Shown here piece by piece: positions 21,449-33,014 of a stretch of DNA of 64,000 nt. The stretch comes from Linnemannia schmuckeri (Eukaryota; Mortierellomycota; Mortierellomycetes; Mortierellales; Mortierellaceae). The stretch's first letter is position 1. Each line of letters opens with the position of its first letter. The notes under the pieces are model-generated. The model was not told the DNA's origin and did no database searches. It saw nothing but the letters and a program-made list of their open reading frames with translations. Made by a program: the position numbers and the translations under genes. The stretch is taken from contig JANATG010000015.1 in assembly GCA_029449235.1 (NCBI GenBank), positions 372,001 through 436,000 on the forward strand, in the 5' to 3' direction.

Positions 21449-24400
21449 CTACACTGCAACAGCAGGGGTATGATGCCTCGTCATCTGGTCTTGCTGCTCA
21501 ACCGTCTGGTGAAGAGGAGATCCACCACCATTCTTGGCTCTACGCTTCAACAGCGTGGCCTGGTTCATGTTTAACTCGAATCCAGCCCGACGGCGTCGCG
21601 ATGCAGACGAAGTCGAACTTGAGGCAATGGTCGACACTGGTGTGCTTGTGCTGATCGCCTTTCCAGATCGTGCGTTAGCACCTGACGACATGGTAGAAAT
21701 AGCAGAGTATGGGATGGCCTCGCCAGCCTGCTGCTGCTTCCGCAGGTACTTGTGATGCTTCTCGGCCGCAATCTGCTCCTGTGCACGCTGATACTCCTGC
21801 TGCTGTCTCTGCAGCTCAGACACATCTTGGCCAGAGCCACCGCTTTGGATGCTGACATCGCCCATACCAGCAGCAATAACCTCATCCTCGCTCAATCCAG
21901 ACCCCGAGTGCTCATCCGACGACATGCTATGATCCTCGTCATACTCGTCCTCATCCTCCTCATTGAGCTGGGTCATAAACGCCTGTCGCTGACGGTGATC
22001 GACTGGCTGTAGTCCAGAAGCAGGCTGAGGAGTATGACGACGTCGAGATTCCTCTTCCATCCGGTGGACGGCATTCGAGACATCAAAGACCTCTTTAAGA
22101 CCTATACCAGGCGAGAGTGGGTTCTCGGCACGACGCTTGTAAGGCGTACGTGGGGCACCATAATCCGGTGTCATTGCGGCCACATTGGCCAAAATCTTGT
22201 TGCCACCAAAGGCGGTGGTGGGGGCGGGAGAGGCAACTGTGATCTCGGGGACGGCGCTGCTGAGAACATCCTCCATCTTTCCATGGACGGCCTGTTCGCC
22301 GGCCTTGATCCAAGGGTGGGCCAAGAACTGGTCGATGGTGTAGCGTTCGTTGGGGTCAACACAGAGCAAGTGTGTAATGAGGTCCTTGACTGTATTGTCA
22401 ATACAAAGAAAGCACATGAAAAAAGAAAGCGTGAGAACAAATAATGGTATGAGATGCAGAGAGACACGAGGCGCAGAAAACGAAATATTGATAAGGGTGT
22501 GGTACCATACCTTCGTAAGAAATCTCATCCCACCAAGGGCTCAAGAAAGTATACTGTCCACGAGCGACCTTCTCCGTCAATGCCTGAATGCTCTCGTCAT
22601 AAAAGGGAGGGAACCCACAAAGAAGAGTATAGAGAACACAACCCATGGCCCACATGTCGACAGACTTGGAATACCGCTCATCCTTGACAATCTCAGGAGC
22701 CGTGTATCCGACCGTTCCGCAGGGCGTCATTGTTTGCTCATCCCATACAACCTTGGACAATCCGAAATCAGCAATTTTGACACGGCCGATTCCACCACCG
22801 CCAATGCCAGGCTGGAAGATACCCTCGTCCTCCTTGTCCTCCTCGTCGCTAGGCTTGAATCCAGGTGGGGAGGGGATGATGGGGATGGATTCGAACAAGA
22901 TGTTCTCCGGTTTGATATCACGATGAATGACGCCCTTCTCCTCATGCAGGTACCGGATCGCTTGGGCGACCTGGACAATGACATGGCGGGTCAGTTCCTC
23001 TGAGAAATAAGTCAATTTGACGATACGATGGAAGAGTTCGCCTCCTGGTGCCAGTTCCAGGACCAAGAAGTAGTGCTCGTCCGACTCTGAAAATTCATGG
23101 AGCTCGACGATTCCTGGATGCTTGAGCTGGCGCATGATCTGGACCTCTTTTAAGATGTTGGCACGCTATGTTGATGTTGTTGTTTTTAAACGCAATAGGG
23201 AAAGGGCCGTTAGTCCAATTGAACACCAACAAAGAACAGTCAGCCAGTCAGTCATTCAATCAGTTCAGTCACTTTCGGACCAATATCCGGAGCCACTCAG
23301 GCACCATGGATCATGGCTGCGGATGGTTTTGGATCAAAAAAAAAAAAAAAAAAAAAAAAATGGTTGCTTACCTCAGTCATACGGGGCTTCTTCTTCATGT
23401 CACGATGCAAGTGCTTGTTCTATCGAAAGAAAGAAAAAAAAAGAGGATTAGACAGTGCGTGAGAACGATTGCTTCGACTGAATTAGCTCCCTATTGTCCT
23501 TCAAGAGAAGAAGGGTACAACCAAGGCCATACCTGCTGGGTGTTCATATCAAACTTGCGGACCACCTTAACGGCGACAAGACGATCGTTCTTGGTGTCAT
23601 ATGCCTTGTACACATTACTGAATGCTCCACTAGAAATGGTGTGAGAGAGTAGTAAGCATTGGTTAGCGTTTTTATTCTTCAGCATTGGCGTGAAACCAAT
23701 CCTTTCCTCCACATTGAATAACAAAGCAACCACCTCAATTGATTACTCCATCCATCCCTCCCGGAAAGAGTGTGTGTTTTTTTTTGTTTGCTGTAACATT
23801 GTTTTTTTTTCCTTATGTGTGTATTTGGTTCACATCATCAATGATGTTTGTCTGCTTTGTGCTTCTGTGAGCACATAACGACAGTCTTTTTAGCGAAAAG
23901 AGGGAGGGGCAGCCAGCAAACAATAACAAGCGCGGATCGAAATACCAATGACATGGGCTGAAACACACGATAAGAGAAAAGGAACAAGAAAAGAGGAGGA
24001 GGATGGGTTCGTTCTTTCTTGTTTGGTTGAGAGCGAACGTTTTTTTGACACGAGAGGGAAAGGAAGAAGCGGAGTGGGACAACGCAACACTCAGACTCCA
24101 GGATGGAAAGAAGGAAGGACAGAAGGTTTATCGTATTAACGATGATGAAATCCTTTCGTCACCGACATCTTTTTCATTCAAGGGACGACACCTCCAAGAA
24201 CGCTGTTGAGCGAAAGGAAGGGGGAGTGTAAAGGGGAAAAGGAGCAGAAAGATGAATAGGGATGGATGGATGGCCCAAGCAACGAGAATATTCTTTTCCA
24301 ATTGGATTACACTCGTCAGTTCCTCCCCCCCCCCCCCCCCCCCCCTTCCCCACCTTTGAACAGCCAACCTCGGTGAGGATAGAGACGCAAGAAGCTAATA

Positions 24401-24588
24401 TATATATAACGAAACAAGAGAAAACAAAAACGAAATATGACACCTACTCGCCCATTTTTTCGAGGAGGTTGTACTGCTCCAGACCCGGGAGGACAGGAAG
24501 CTTGTTACGCTGTTGGTTCTCCTCGGCAATCATCCTCGATGCAGCCTCGGTATTGTTGTTGTGACCATAGCTACCATTATGCACCTGC

Positions 24589-24640
<52 letters not shown>

Positions 24641-25034
24641 GGCGTTGTTGTTGCTGCTCGCGCTGCTTCTGTGACTGAGTGTTAATGAGGTCGTCGTGGT
24701 TGTGAGTTGTCGCAGTAAAGTGCTGTACCGAAGAAGCAGCAACATCGTCATGGCTGTGGTTGTGGTGTCTATCAGTACCATTGTTGGCAACCACTGGTGC
24801 AGCTGCACGTGTAGGCGAGGCAGTTCTTGAAGAAGACTGTGTCATTTTGGTTTTTGTCTTTGAGGAAGAAGAGGTTGGGTTATGGGAGTGAGATCGAAGA
24901 GAGTGTGATGGGGAGTTGGATTGGGAATTGAGGGCGGTTCCCGAGTCGTGGGTGTGATGTTTGCTGAGTGCGCTCTTTTGTTTCTTATGGCCGTGTCGGA
25001 TAAAGTTCTTCAGAGTAGCAAAGATAGGAGCCAT
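21449..25034 (-). CDS. CAMK-family protein kinase, Rck2/Srk1-like
   Basis: Serine/threonine kinase. Exons 24448-25034, 23533-23629, 23372-23419 (48 bases), 22511-23165, 21449-22389 (775 residues). The head (about 180 residues) is Ser-, His- and Gln-rich with a long poly-Gln run. Kinase landmarks: MGDGAFSNVYKA glycine loop, VAVKVV lysine, VIHRDIKPENILF catalytic loop, IADFGLSKV, GTVGYTAPEIV, SVDMWAMGCVLYTLL. A 35-40-residue insert rich in Pro and acidic residues after ENILFES (IPIIPSPPGF) is typical of fungal Rck1/Rck2/Srk1 kinases, which are stress-MAPK targets. That assignment is from memory of the family. The C-terminal 250 residues are Ser/Gln/His-rich and acidic. Intron 3 carries a 25-base poly-T (minus strand). 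Confidence 0.88.
23336..23360. repeat. Poly-A tract, 25 bases (in kinase intron)
   Basis: A run on plus; poly-T on the sense strand of the kinase gene, just after the donor of intron 3. Confidence 0.9.
24325..24345. repeat. Poly-C tract, 21 bases (in kinase intron 1)
   Basis: Unbroken C run on the plus strand (poly-G on the sense strand) within the first intron of the kinase gene (23630-24447). Confidence 0.9.
24587..24641. repeat. (TTG/CAA)n trinucleotide repeat coding poly-Gln
   Basis: About 18 near-perfect TTG units on plus, read as CAA glutamine codons in exon 1 of the kinase gene. Likely length-polymorphic. Confidence 0.9.
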
Positions 25035-25182
25035 ACTAGTTTGAGAAGGGGAATGATGGGGGTGGTGGTGGTTCTATAGATCGATCACTGCTATTGTTGC
25101 TGTTTTGTTGAAGAACAATAACGTGGGGTGTGGTTTAAAAGTCGAGACTAATAAAGAGGCGATACAGAAAGCAGGAAGAAGA

Positions 25183-25228
25183 GGAGAAGGGAGAAGGGAG
25201 AAGGGAGAAGGGAGAAGGGAGAAGGGAG
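25183..25228. repeat. GGGAGAA heptamer tandem repeat
   Basis: About six units of a 7-base purine repeat, upstream of the minus-strand kinase gene (CT-rich on its sense strand). Confidence 0.85.
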
Positions 25229-25236
25229 AGGGAGGA

Positions 25237-25269
<33 letters not shown>

Positions 25270-25540
25270 GAGAGAGAAAGAGAGCCAGGGAATAGAAAAG
25301 TAATACTTTATTAACGGCGGCAGTTGTTGTTGTGAGAAGCGTATGAGAGTGCGGAGATGGATATCTGTGCTGTAATGAATGGCTGAGCCTGGTATTGAGA
25401 GGAGGCGCTAACAAAATGAGGAGAAAGAAAAAAGAAGGTTCCACCGCATGTCATATAGGAGAAATGACGCCGTCGTTATTCATGAAAAACCCTTCAAAAG
25501 GGAAGGGCACCAACCCAATGCCCATACATACTGTCGTATT

Positions 25541-25570
25541 GTTGCACTGTTGCACTGTTGCACTGTTGCA
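25541..25570. repeat. GTTGCACT tandem repeat
   Basis: 3.75 perfect copies of an 8-base unit in intergenic DNA. Confidence 0.85.
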
Positions 25571-27405
25571 TGCCGATATACATCCTACAGACTTACAGAT
25601 AATCAGACAATCATCATCTTCCCTACCATCATCATCATCGCCACCACCGCCAGTCTATCATCATCATTGCCTATAGTCGATGTAGCTATGGACACCACGT
25701 CAACTGAACTCATTACTGGCGCTACTACGTCCAGAAAGGCTTAAAAAACAACAATCTCATAGTGCATCCCCTTTTTTGTTTCTTGTGTTTCCACCAGCGG
25801 GAAACCCTTGGAGAAAACACAATGACAACAGCCACTTGTCATCGTAATGGCAGTCATGTCATCGTGTTCCTCGTTCTCTCTATCTCTGGATATCCAGCCA
25901 GACAGCAGCAGACTTAACGCATTTTTTATGCCATGCGGTCATCACTCTAACCTAACCTACACTTCGTTGAGATGCTCAACAAATACTTTATTCACGCTTG
26001 GGTTGGCCATTTTGCGTTCTATGAGATAGTAAATACCATTGATAAGAAAAGAACTCTCTCCACTTGATCGTGTTTCTTTGCCCATTGGACCTTTCTCCCG
26101 CTCATGTCTGATCTCTTTCATATCTCAGTTCTCATTTTTTTTATTATCTCTTTCGCCGCTGCGGCTGCTGCTGCAAATGCCCATTTGCCCGAATGCCCTG
26201 TCCTGATCATGACCTCTTTCATGTGTCATATGTTTGTACAAAGGATCATCATCGAGTGAAGATTTTAACCAGGTGGATCCAGAACGGACAGGCGTAGAGT
26301 AGCGCTAATTGAACCCTAAAGGAAGTTGTAAGCTGCAACGAAAGAGGAATAAAGGCAACATTAAGAAACATCAAGGATGAAGGGATGACAGAAAGAAAGA
26401 AGAAAGTAATAAAGAGAAGGTAGTGAAAAGAAAAGAGTAAGCGAACATGTGCGAACTGTTTTGATCCGAACTGGCTTGGCAAGAAATAAAAGAGCGTGGC
26501 CAAGTTAGGGGAAACAGCAAAGTTGTTTGGGATTGCAACCCGATGCCATGAGCAAGAGCGGAAAGAAGGATAGAAGGCAAAAGAGAGTCCCTGGGGTTCG
26601 GGTTACTTTTTAACTGCTACTACTTCTCATGGAATAAGGTTTTCTTCAGCAGTGGAGAATGCGAGCGGTCAGTCAAGTACAGTTCTTTCCCCAGTTGAAT
26701 GAATGACAAAATAGAGGGAGAGAGAAAAGAACGAGAATGCCGTAAAGCGAGAGACAAAGGAAAGGGAAGGAAGGACACCTGAGTGAATTCAACTCTCCCG
26801 GCAGACGACAAGCTGGTGGAAGGAGGACTAGCCATCTTCACATGGAGCTTGTGCGAGTGTGTTTTGTTTATTTGAGTAGGGTATCCCATTGTGTGTTCAA
26901 CAAAATGTTTGTCTTGCTCTGTGCACGGCTAAAGTAAACACGCCCCTTTTGACATTTATTTTATACTGCCTCTTTTTTTGCTTCGTTTTTTCGATCGATC
27001 CAATGCTCAGTTAGCACGACAAGGATGCACTCTTGACAGACGTACTTGAATGCCAAGGGAATAGATGCACAGTACGATCAACGGGGAGAGAGAGAGAGTG
27101 GAAGAGAGAGAGACGAGCAAAGAAGAGTGAAACCGAGGGAGAGAGAAAGAAGGACGAATTGGTTCCATGGGTCGGCCCGTGGCTGTTAATAAGGAAGGAA
27201 GGAAGAGAGTGCCCCGGTCGCCAGGCAAGGCAGGTGGGGTGAGCAAGAGGTAGGCAAGAAAGAGACACACCTTCTCTGTATTAGCGGGAAGCGAACTCGT
27301 TCTTTGCCCCAATGGACAATGAAAAAGGGACAATAGGGAGGTGAGGAGCCGAAACCTTGATTGCCTTAATGGGTGGCAGGTGGTCAGGAACAGTGCAACC
27401 ATCAG

Positions 27406-27413
27406 CTATTTAA
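27406..27413 (+). promoter_or_regulatory. TATA-like box of the acyl-CoA oxidase gene
   Basis: TATTTAAG about 205 bases upstream of the ATG at 27615, followed by a CT-rich leader. Confidence 0.4.
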
Positions 27414-27614
27414 GGAGGAGCGCGCCCGCTCTCACTCACTTGCTTCTGTTCTTCACCCCCATCGAAAATACAAAAGACGACCAACAATCCTTCGCTTTCA
27501 TTCACCTCTTTTCTCATTCCATCTCTCATCCAACACACTCCACTCGGTCGACTCCTTTTCTTTTCCTTCTCCTTCGACAATCAAACACCGGCTGATCAAG
27601 CAATATATCAAACA

Positions 27615-30158
27615 ATGTCAGAGTCCACCGCTGCTTCTCAACGTCTGGCCTTCTTCCAGAACCAGCTGCAGAACGCCCCCTGTGCCGCTGAGGAACCCAA
27701 AATCAAGACGTACGTTCACACCGAGGCATTCTCTCTCGAGGAAGATCTTATCTCAGGTTCACTCATCAAAGAGACTTGCAGTTTGCTAATACTTTCTATG
27801 TATACTTTCCCTTCGATTCGATAGTACAATGGAATCCATGACCGAGGAGAGACAGAAGGCGACCTTCGATGTCAGGGAATTGACTTATTTCTTGGACGGT
27901 GGCGAGAAGTTCACTAAGGTAAGTCATTACCTCTTTATCTTTTTCCCCAACCCACGTCAAATCATAAAAGATGACTGTGAGAAAATTGAGCCGAGTGAGC
28001 TGTGCGTGTAGGGAGTTTGAGGATCATGGCAAATTACTTACTATCCACCATGGATACATTTTTATTTACTGGTGAACACTCGCTAGATCCGTGAAAAGTT
28101 CATGATGGAACTCGAGCGCGACCCCACCTTCCGCATGTACGATATGTACGATGTCACCAAAGACCAGATTCGCGAGCGCACCATGGAGAAGGTAATGTAC
28201 TTCATTACAGTTTGCTATTTTTTTGTCACTTTAAGCCCATGCGGAACAGCTTGTTAACGACCTTCATTCCCATTCATATTCCCCCGCTGGTCGACACAAC
28301 ATAACAGTTCCGCACAATTGTCCACTATGTCTCGGCAGAGCCCGTCCCTATCTTCACCATGCGTATGCAGACCATCTCCCTCATCGACCCCGGTTTCTGG
28401 ACCCGCTTCGGTGTCCATTACGGTCTCTTCTTTGGCGCCCTCCGTGGATCCGCCACCTCTGCTCAGTTCTCTCACTGGGTCTCCAAGGGTGCTTTGGCTC
28501 TTAACGGAATGGTCGGATGCTTCGCCATGACCGAGCTGGGTCACGGCTCCAACGTCGCTGGACTTGAGACCACCGCCACCTTTGATGAGGCCTCGGATCA
28601 GTTCATTATCCACACCCCCACCATTACCGCCACCAAGTGGTGGATCGGAGGTGCTGCCCACACCGCCACCCACACCGTCGTCTTTGCCCAGCTCATTGTT
28701 CGCGGTAAGCGTTACGGAACAAAGTCGTTTGTCGTCCAGCTCCGTGACACCCACACCTACAAGCTCATGCCCGGTGTTAACATTGGTGATATTGGAAAGA
28801 AGATGGGTCGTGACGGTATTGACAACGGCTGGATCCAGTTCACCAACGTCCGCATCCCTCGCACCAACATGTTGATGAAGCATACCAAGGTTTCCCGCGC
28901 CGGTGAGGTCAAGGAGCCCCCTATGGCCCAGCTGACCTACGGTGCCTTGATCCAGGGTCGTGTCGCCATGGTTGTCGACTCTGGCAATATTGCCAAGAAG
29001 GCTGTCACTATCGCCGGTCGTTATGCTGCTGTCCGTCGCCAGTTCTCGTCTAACCCCCACGATGCCCAGGAGACTAAGCTGATCGACTATGCCATTCACC
29101 AGTACCGCCTCATGCCCCTCTTGGCCCAGGCCTACGCCTTTCACTTCACCGGAGTCGAGACCAACAAATTGTACGACGACCTTATGGACAAGCTGGAGTC
29201 CACTCAGCCTGACGACGAGACCATGGGTGAAGTCATTGATACTCTTAAGGAGACCCACGCCACCTCTGCCGGTTTGAAGGCCTTCTGCACCTGGTCGACC
29301 TTGAGCGCCATCGAGGCCTGTCGCCAGACTTTGGGGGGCCACGGTTACTCTGCTTACACCGGATTGGCCACCACTTACAACGACTTTGCTGTCCACTGCA
29401 CTTGGGAAGGAGACAACACCATCTTGACTCTCCAATCTGGACGTTACCTCGTCAGCTGTTACCGCGAGGCTCTTGCCGGCAAGTCCCAGCCCGAAGGAGT
29501 CAGCTACCTCAACCATCTCGATACTCTTCTTAACCTCGGATGCGGTGTCAAGACCAACGAAGAGATCTTGAACTTTGATGTCATTCAGGAGGCCTGGGGT
29601 GTTGTTACTGCCAACGTTGTCAAGAAGGCTGGTGATGACTTTGAGGTCTCGTTGAAGGCCGGTATGAGCCCTGAGGCTGCCTACGAGGAGTGCTCCCAGG
29701 CCCGTCTTGCCGCAGCCAAGATCCACTCTTATGGCTACATCTTCCGCCGCTTTGCCCAGGCTGTCAAGAGCGCGCCCGAAAAGTTGCAGCCCGTCCTGAC
29801 CAAGCTCTGCTTGCTCTACGGTCTGTACTCGATCGAGCAGAACGCCGGTTTCTTCCTCCAATACCGTTACTTCACTCCCTCGCAGATGGACTATGTCCGT
29901 GGCCAGGTCAACGTCTTCTGTCGCGAGGTTCGCCAGGAGTACATTCCCTTGATCGATGCCTTCAACTACTCGGACTACATGATCAATTCGCCTTTGGGAG
30001 TCTATGATGGAAACATTTACGAGAAGTACTTTGACCAGGTCAAGAGGCAAAACCCTGTCGGTGGCGAGCATCCTTACCTTCCTTTGATCCAGTCCCTTCT
30101 CCGCCGCAACATTGAGGATGATGAGCCTCTTGAGGACGATGATGAGGACGACGAATAG
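27615..30158 (+). CDS. POX1: Acyl-CoA oxidase
   Basis: Peroxisomal FAD enzyme that oxidises acyl-CoA to trans-2-enoyl-CoA with H2O2 release, the first step of peroxisomal beta-oxidation. Exons 27615-27709, 27825-27918, 28087-28191, 28308-30158 (714 residues). Seen: the N-terminal helical domain; MTELGHGSNVAGLETTATFD (FAD/substrate region); TKWWIGGAAHTATHTVVFA; ACRQTLGGHGYSAYTGL; and the catalytic glutamate in CTWEGDNTILTLQSGRYL near residue 465. The C-terminus is an acidic run ending DDDEDDE, with no SKL-type PTS1; several yeast acyl-CoA oxidases also lack PTS1 and use another import route. Codons are strongly C-biased, which suggests high expression. Confidence 0.97.
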
Positions 30159-30616
30159 AGTTATAGATTCTTGAGCTATCAACCATAGAACCCTCCATAC
30201 CTCTTTTTTTACCCATGTAATATACCATTGAATGTCTTTGTCTAAAACTTTTACTTGCAAGGTGCAACCAAAGAGCTTTCTTGTCGGTTCACCAGGGACT
30301 CAGCAATCCCAGCTCTTGTCGCGCTCTTTCAAATTTTGACCCGACTGACCGATCAAATCGTTCACAAACAAAAAAACCTTCTTTGATTCACAACGAGAGC
30401 AAATTGGGTCATGTGATGAGAAGCACCTTGAGCGTTTGCTACTTTTGTGTGAATTTTTCGCTTCCGTTTGCTGCACGCTTCTTTCCTTCCTTGCTTCTGT
30501 GTCTCCACCCTCCTCTCTTCTCCTCTCCTCTCCTCTCCCTTCTTTTCCTTCACCTCTCCCTTCTCCTTCCCTTTATTCGACAAGCACAGACAACGTCAAA
30601 CATACACAACAAAGCG

Positions 30617-32695
30617 ATGCCGTCTGTGCCTCCCAACTGGAAGGCGACATTCAGTAATGTGCCACCGTTAACAAAGTCCGTCTCGACCGCCATGACCATC
30701 ATGACCGCCCTAGGGCTCTTGGTCCGCGTCAGAGACCTACTCATCCAGACTCACACTGGCGATAGCGACACCGGTAATGACGGCAGTGGCAGTGTATTGG
30801 TTCTTAGTTCAGAGGCCAGCTTCTTACCCTTGGTCGCCCTGGTTCCTGTCTCGTATGTGATTGCGATAGGAAAAAAGATTTCAATTGGAACCTTTGTTTT
30901 CGGTAACCAAGTGAAGGAGAAGTTTGCTCATCTGAAGAACGACGTTCCACTTTTTTTTTGTTGCTGTTGACGATTGTTTCGTAGGGCTCCGTTCCGGTTC
31001 TGGACATTCGCGACTGCATCCTTCTTTGAGCGCAACATCCTCATGGTAAGTTCACAGTACCACATCATATTGTACCCCAAGCACGACTACATTGAGTAAA
31101 AAAAATCTAACCCAGATGACCCAATTTATAATATGCGTGGTATGGCACGAAAAAACAGTACGCGATCAACACGTTTATTCTTCTGGGATGCGGCAAATAT
31201 CTGGAGCGCGCATGGGGGTCACGCGAGCTGTTCAAGTATCTGAGCATCACTAGTGTCGGCACCATGCTCGGGATCTATTTCACTTGTCTGTTTGAGTATA
31301 TTGTTCGCAGCAACGATGGTCTTCTGTAAGTTCTTTTTTTGTGTTGCAAACTGCTACACACAAATGCACGTACACACTTTCATTTATTTTCGACACAGCA
31401 TGTGCCATGTGTCAAATAGCAATATTGGACGATCTGAAACCTGGGATCATCAGGAAGAAAGTCGGCAACGAACATGTACCCCTTTGCTCATGCGCGTTTT
31501 TCTAATGCTCATAGATATGATACACAAGCTTACGGATTGACAGGAGTTATTGCAGGATTCTTGATTGGATTCAAACAGCTCGTGCCTGAGCATCTCGTTA
31601 CTCTCTGGGGCGTCCTTTCTCTCCGCGTCAAAGTGAGTCTTTTTCCCGTCGCCTTCTCAATGTCGTCTTGATGGGACAGCTGCGCGCATCGTGGCTTGAA
31701 AAACTGACATATAATTTCTCAATTATCTTTAGTCCCTGCCGCTATTGTTCGCTATCATGATGTTTTTGGGCGCGTTTGTCACGCACACACAGATTGAACT
31801 CTTAATGGCGATGTACGGCCTTTTTATTTCATGGATTTATACCCGCTTTTTGAAAGTCCAGGATGGCATCCGCGGAGACCGCAGCGAAACCTTTTCCTTT
31901 GCTTCTTTCTTCCCAGAGTTCATCCAGTACGCATCTCTTTCTTTGCTCCGCGCAATTCGAGGATATACTTACGGACCCATTGGAAAAATTATTTTTTCCA
32001 GCAGTGCGGCAAAACTAGAATACTCACTCCTCATTTTGTATTATCAACTGATGTATTTTAGGCCACCGGTGAAGGCAGTGTCAAACTTTTTCTTTAGGAT
32101 CTTGGTCAAGTTGCACATCTGTTCACCAATGGGATACGGCGGCAGTTTCCAGTACGATCTCGAGAACCCGCAGATGGCTGGCATGGGCCACACATTCACT
32201 CGACCAGGAAGTCTCCGCGCCGAAGCTGAACGCCGGAGGTACACTTCATTTGCTCGGTTATCACGGAAACGAGAAACATGGCCCATATCCATATTGATCC
32301 TTGACGTGAGATCTTGGTGAAACTAATTGACACTTGTGATTTATATTTTTTTTTCTTGGCTGTTACATGAAAAAAATAGAGCGTTGGCATTGAAGGCGTT
32401 GGACATGAGACTGCATGCGGCATCGGGAGGTGGTCTGTCGGCATTATCGAGTATCGGACGATCAAATACAGCAGGAAGAGACGGTGCATCAGGAAATGTG
32501 CCAAGGGTGTCGTTGTTGTCATTGTCGGCTGAGCCATTACCGACTGGAGGGTCTGATGACTCTGATGATGAACAAGAGGTGTTGTTTGAGACCGGAGCGT
32601 TGGATGTGAATAGCAACAGTGAGGTCTCGTCCGAAACTTCTGCACGGACGAAACGACAATCTGATGGTGTGAGGGATGAAAAAGAAAAACAATAA
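30617..32695 (+). CDS. TMEM115: TMEM115-like rhomboid-fold Golgi membrane protein (DUF1751)
   Basis: TMEM115 is a Golgi multispanning protein linked to retrograde transport, with no proteolysis known. Exons 30617-30852, 30985-31045, 31159-31325, 31515-31632, 31733-31926, 32062-32238, 32380-32695 (422 residues). Seen: several hydrophobic segments in the first two thirds, APFRFWTFATASFFERNILM, GKYLERAWGSRELFKYLSIT, QAYGLTGVIAGFLIGFKQL, GLFISWIYTRFLKVQDGIRG and ASFFPEFIQPPVKAVSNFFF. These follow the order of the family. The cytosolic tail is Ser-, Asp- and Glu-rich. The sixth intron is described under findings. An AATAAA poly(A) signal lies at 32711-32716, before the convergent zinc-finger-like gene. 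Confidence 0.9.
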
Positions 32696-32710
32696 CTATA
32701 GCGCCTCTTT

Positions 32711-32716
32711 AATAAA
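32711..32716 (+). terminator. Putative poly(A) signal of the TMEM115-like gene
   Basis: AATAAA 16 bases after the stop codon, running into a short A tract. Confidence 0.45.
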
Positions 32717-32960
32717 AAAAAAAAAAAGTATCGTTAACTACGCGGTAAATATTTAGCTAATCTTGCGGAAATAATCGTTGGAGCGAATCATTTGTAGAGC
32801 GATCAAACATACAGTCGTAGACAGGGTCAGGATGTGATGATGAACAGGTTTTTTTGATGAGGAATTAGAGAACTACTTTACACTGCTTAGGGTACAAACA
32901 AGGACTATTAACTTATCGAGAACAAAGAAAGATATTTTTTGGAACTCAAAAAAAAAGCAA

Positions 32961-32990
32961 GAAAAGAAAAGAAAAGAAAAGAAAAGAAAA
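32961..32990. repeat. GAAAA pentamer repeat
   Basis: Six perfect 5-base units in the convergent intergenic gap 32696-33014. Confidence 0.9.
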
Positions 32991-33014
32991 TAATGCAACA
33001 AATAGAAAAGCTGT

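Larger units (their letters stand above)
25035..27614. other. Gene-free stretch between divergent kinase and acyl-CoA oxidase genes
   Basis: Holds a heptamer repeat (25183-25228), an 8-base tandem repeat (25541-25570), purine-rich plus-strand segments at 25180-25290 and 26690-27230, and the acyl-CoA oxidase promoter with a CT-rich leader (27410-27600). No gene recognised. Confidence 0.55.

Noticed and set aside
25541..25570. Possible CRISPR-like direct repeats
   Set aside because: The 8-base units are directly abutting with no spacers, and the genome is eukaryotic.
28254..30260. 668-residue open frame on minus, antisense to acyl-CoA oxidase
   Set aside because: Same codon-bias mirror effect; the sense strand carries the complete enzyme.
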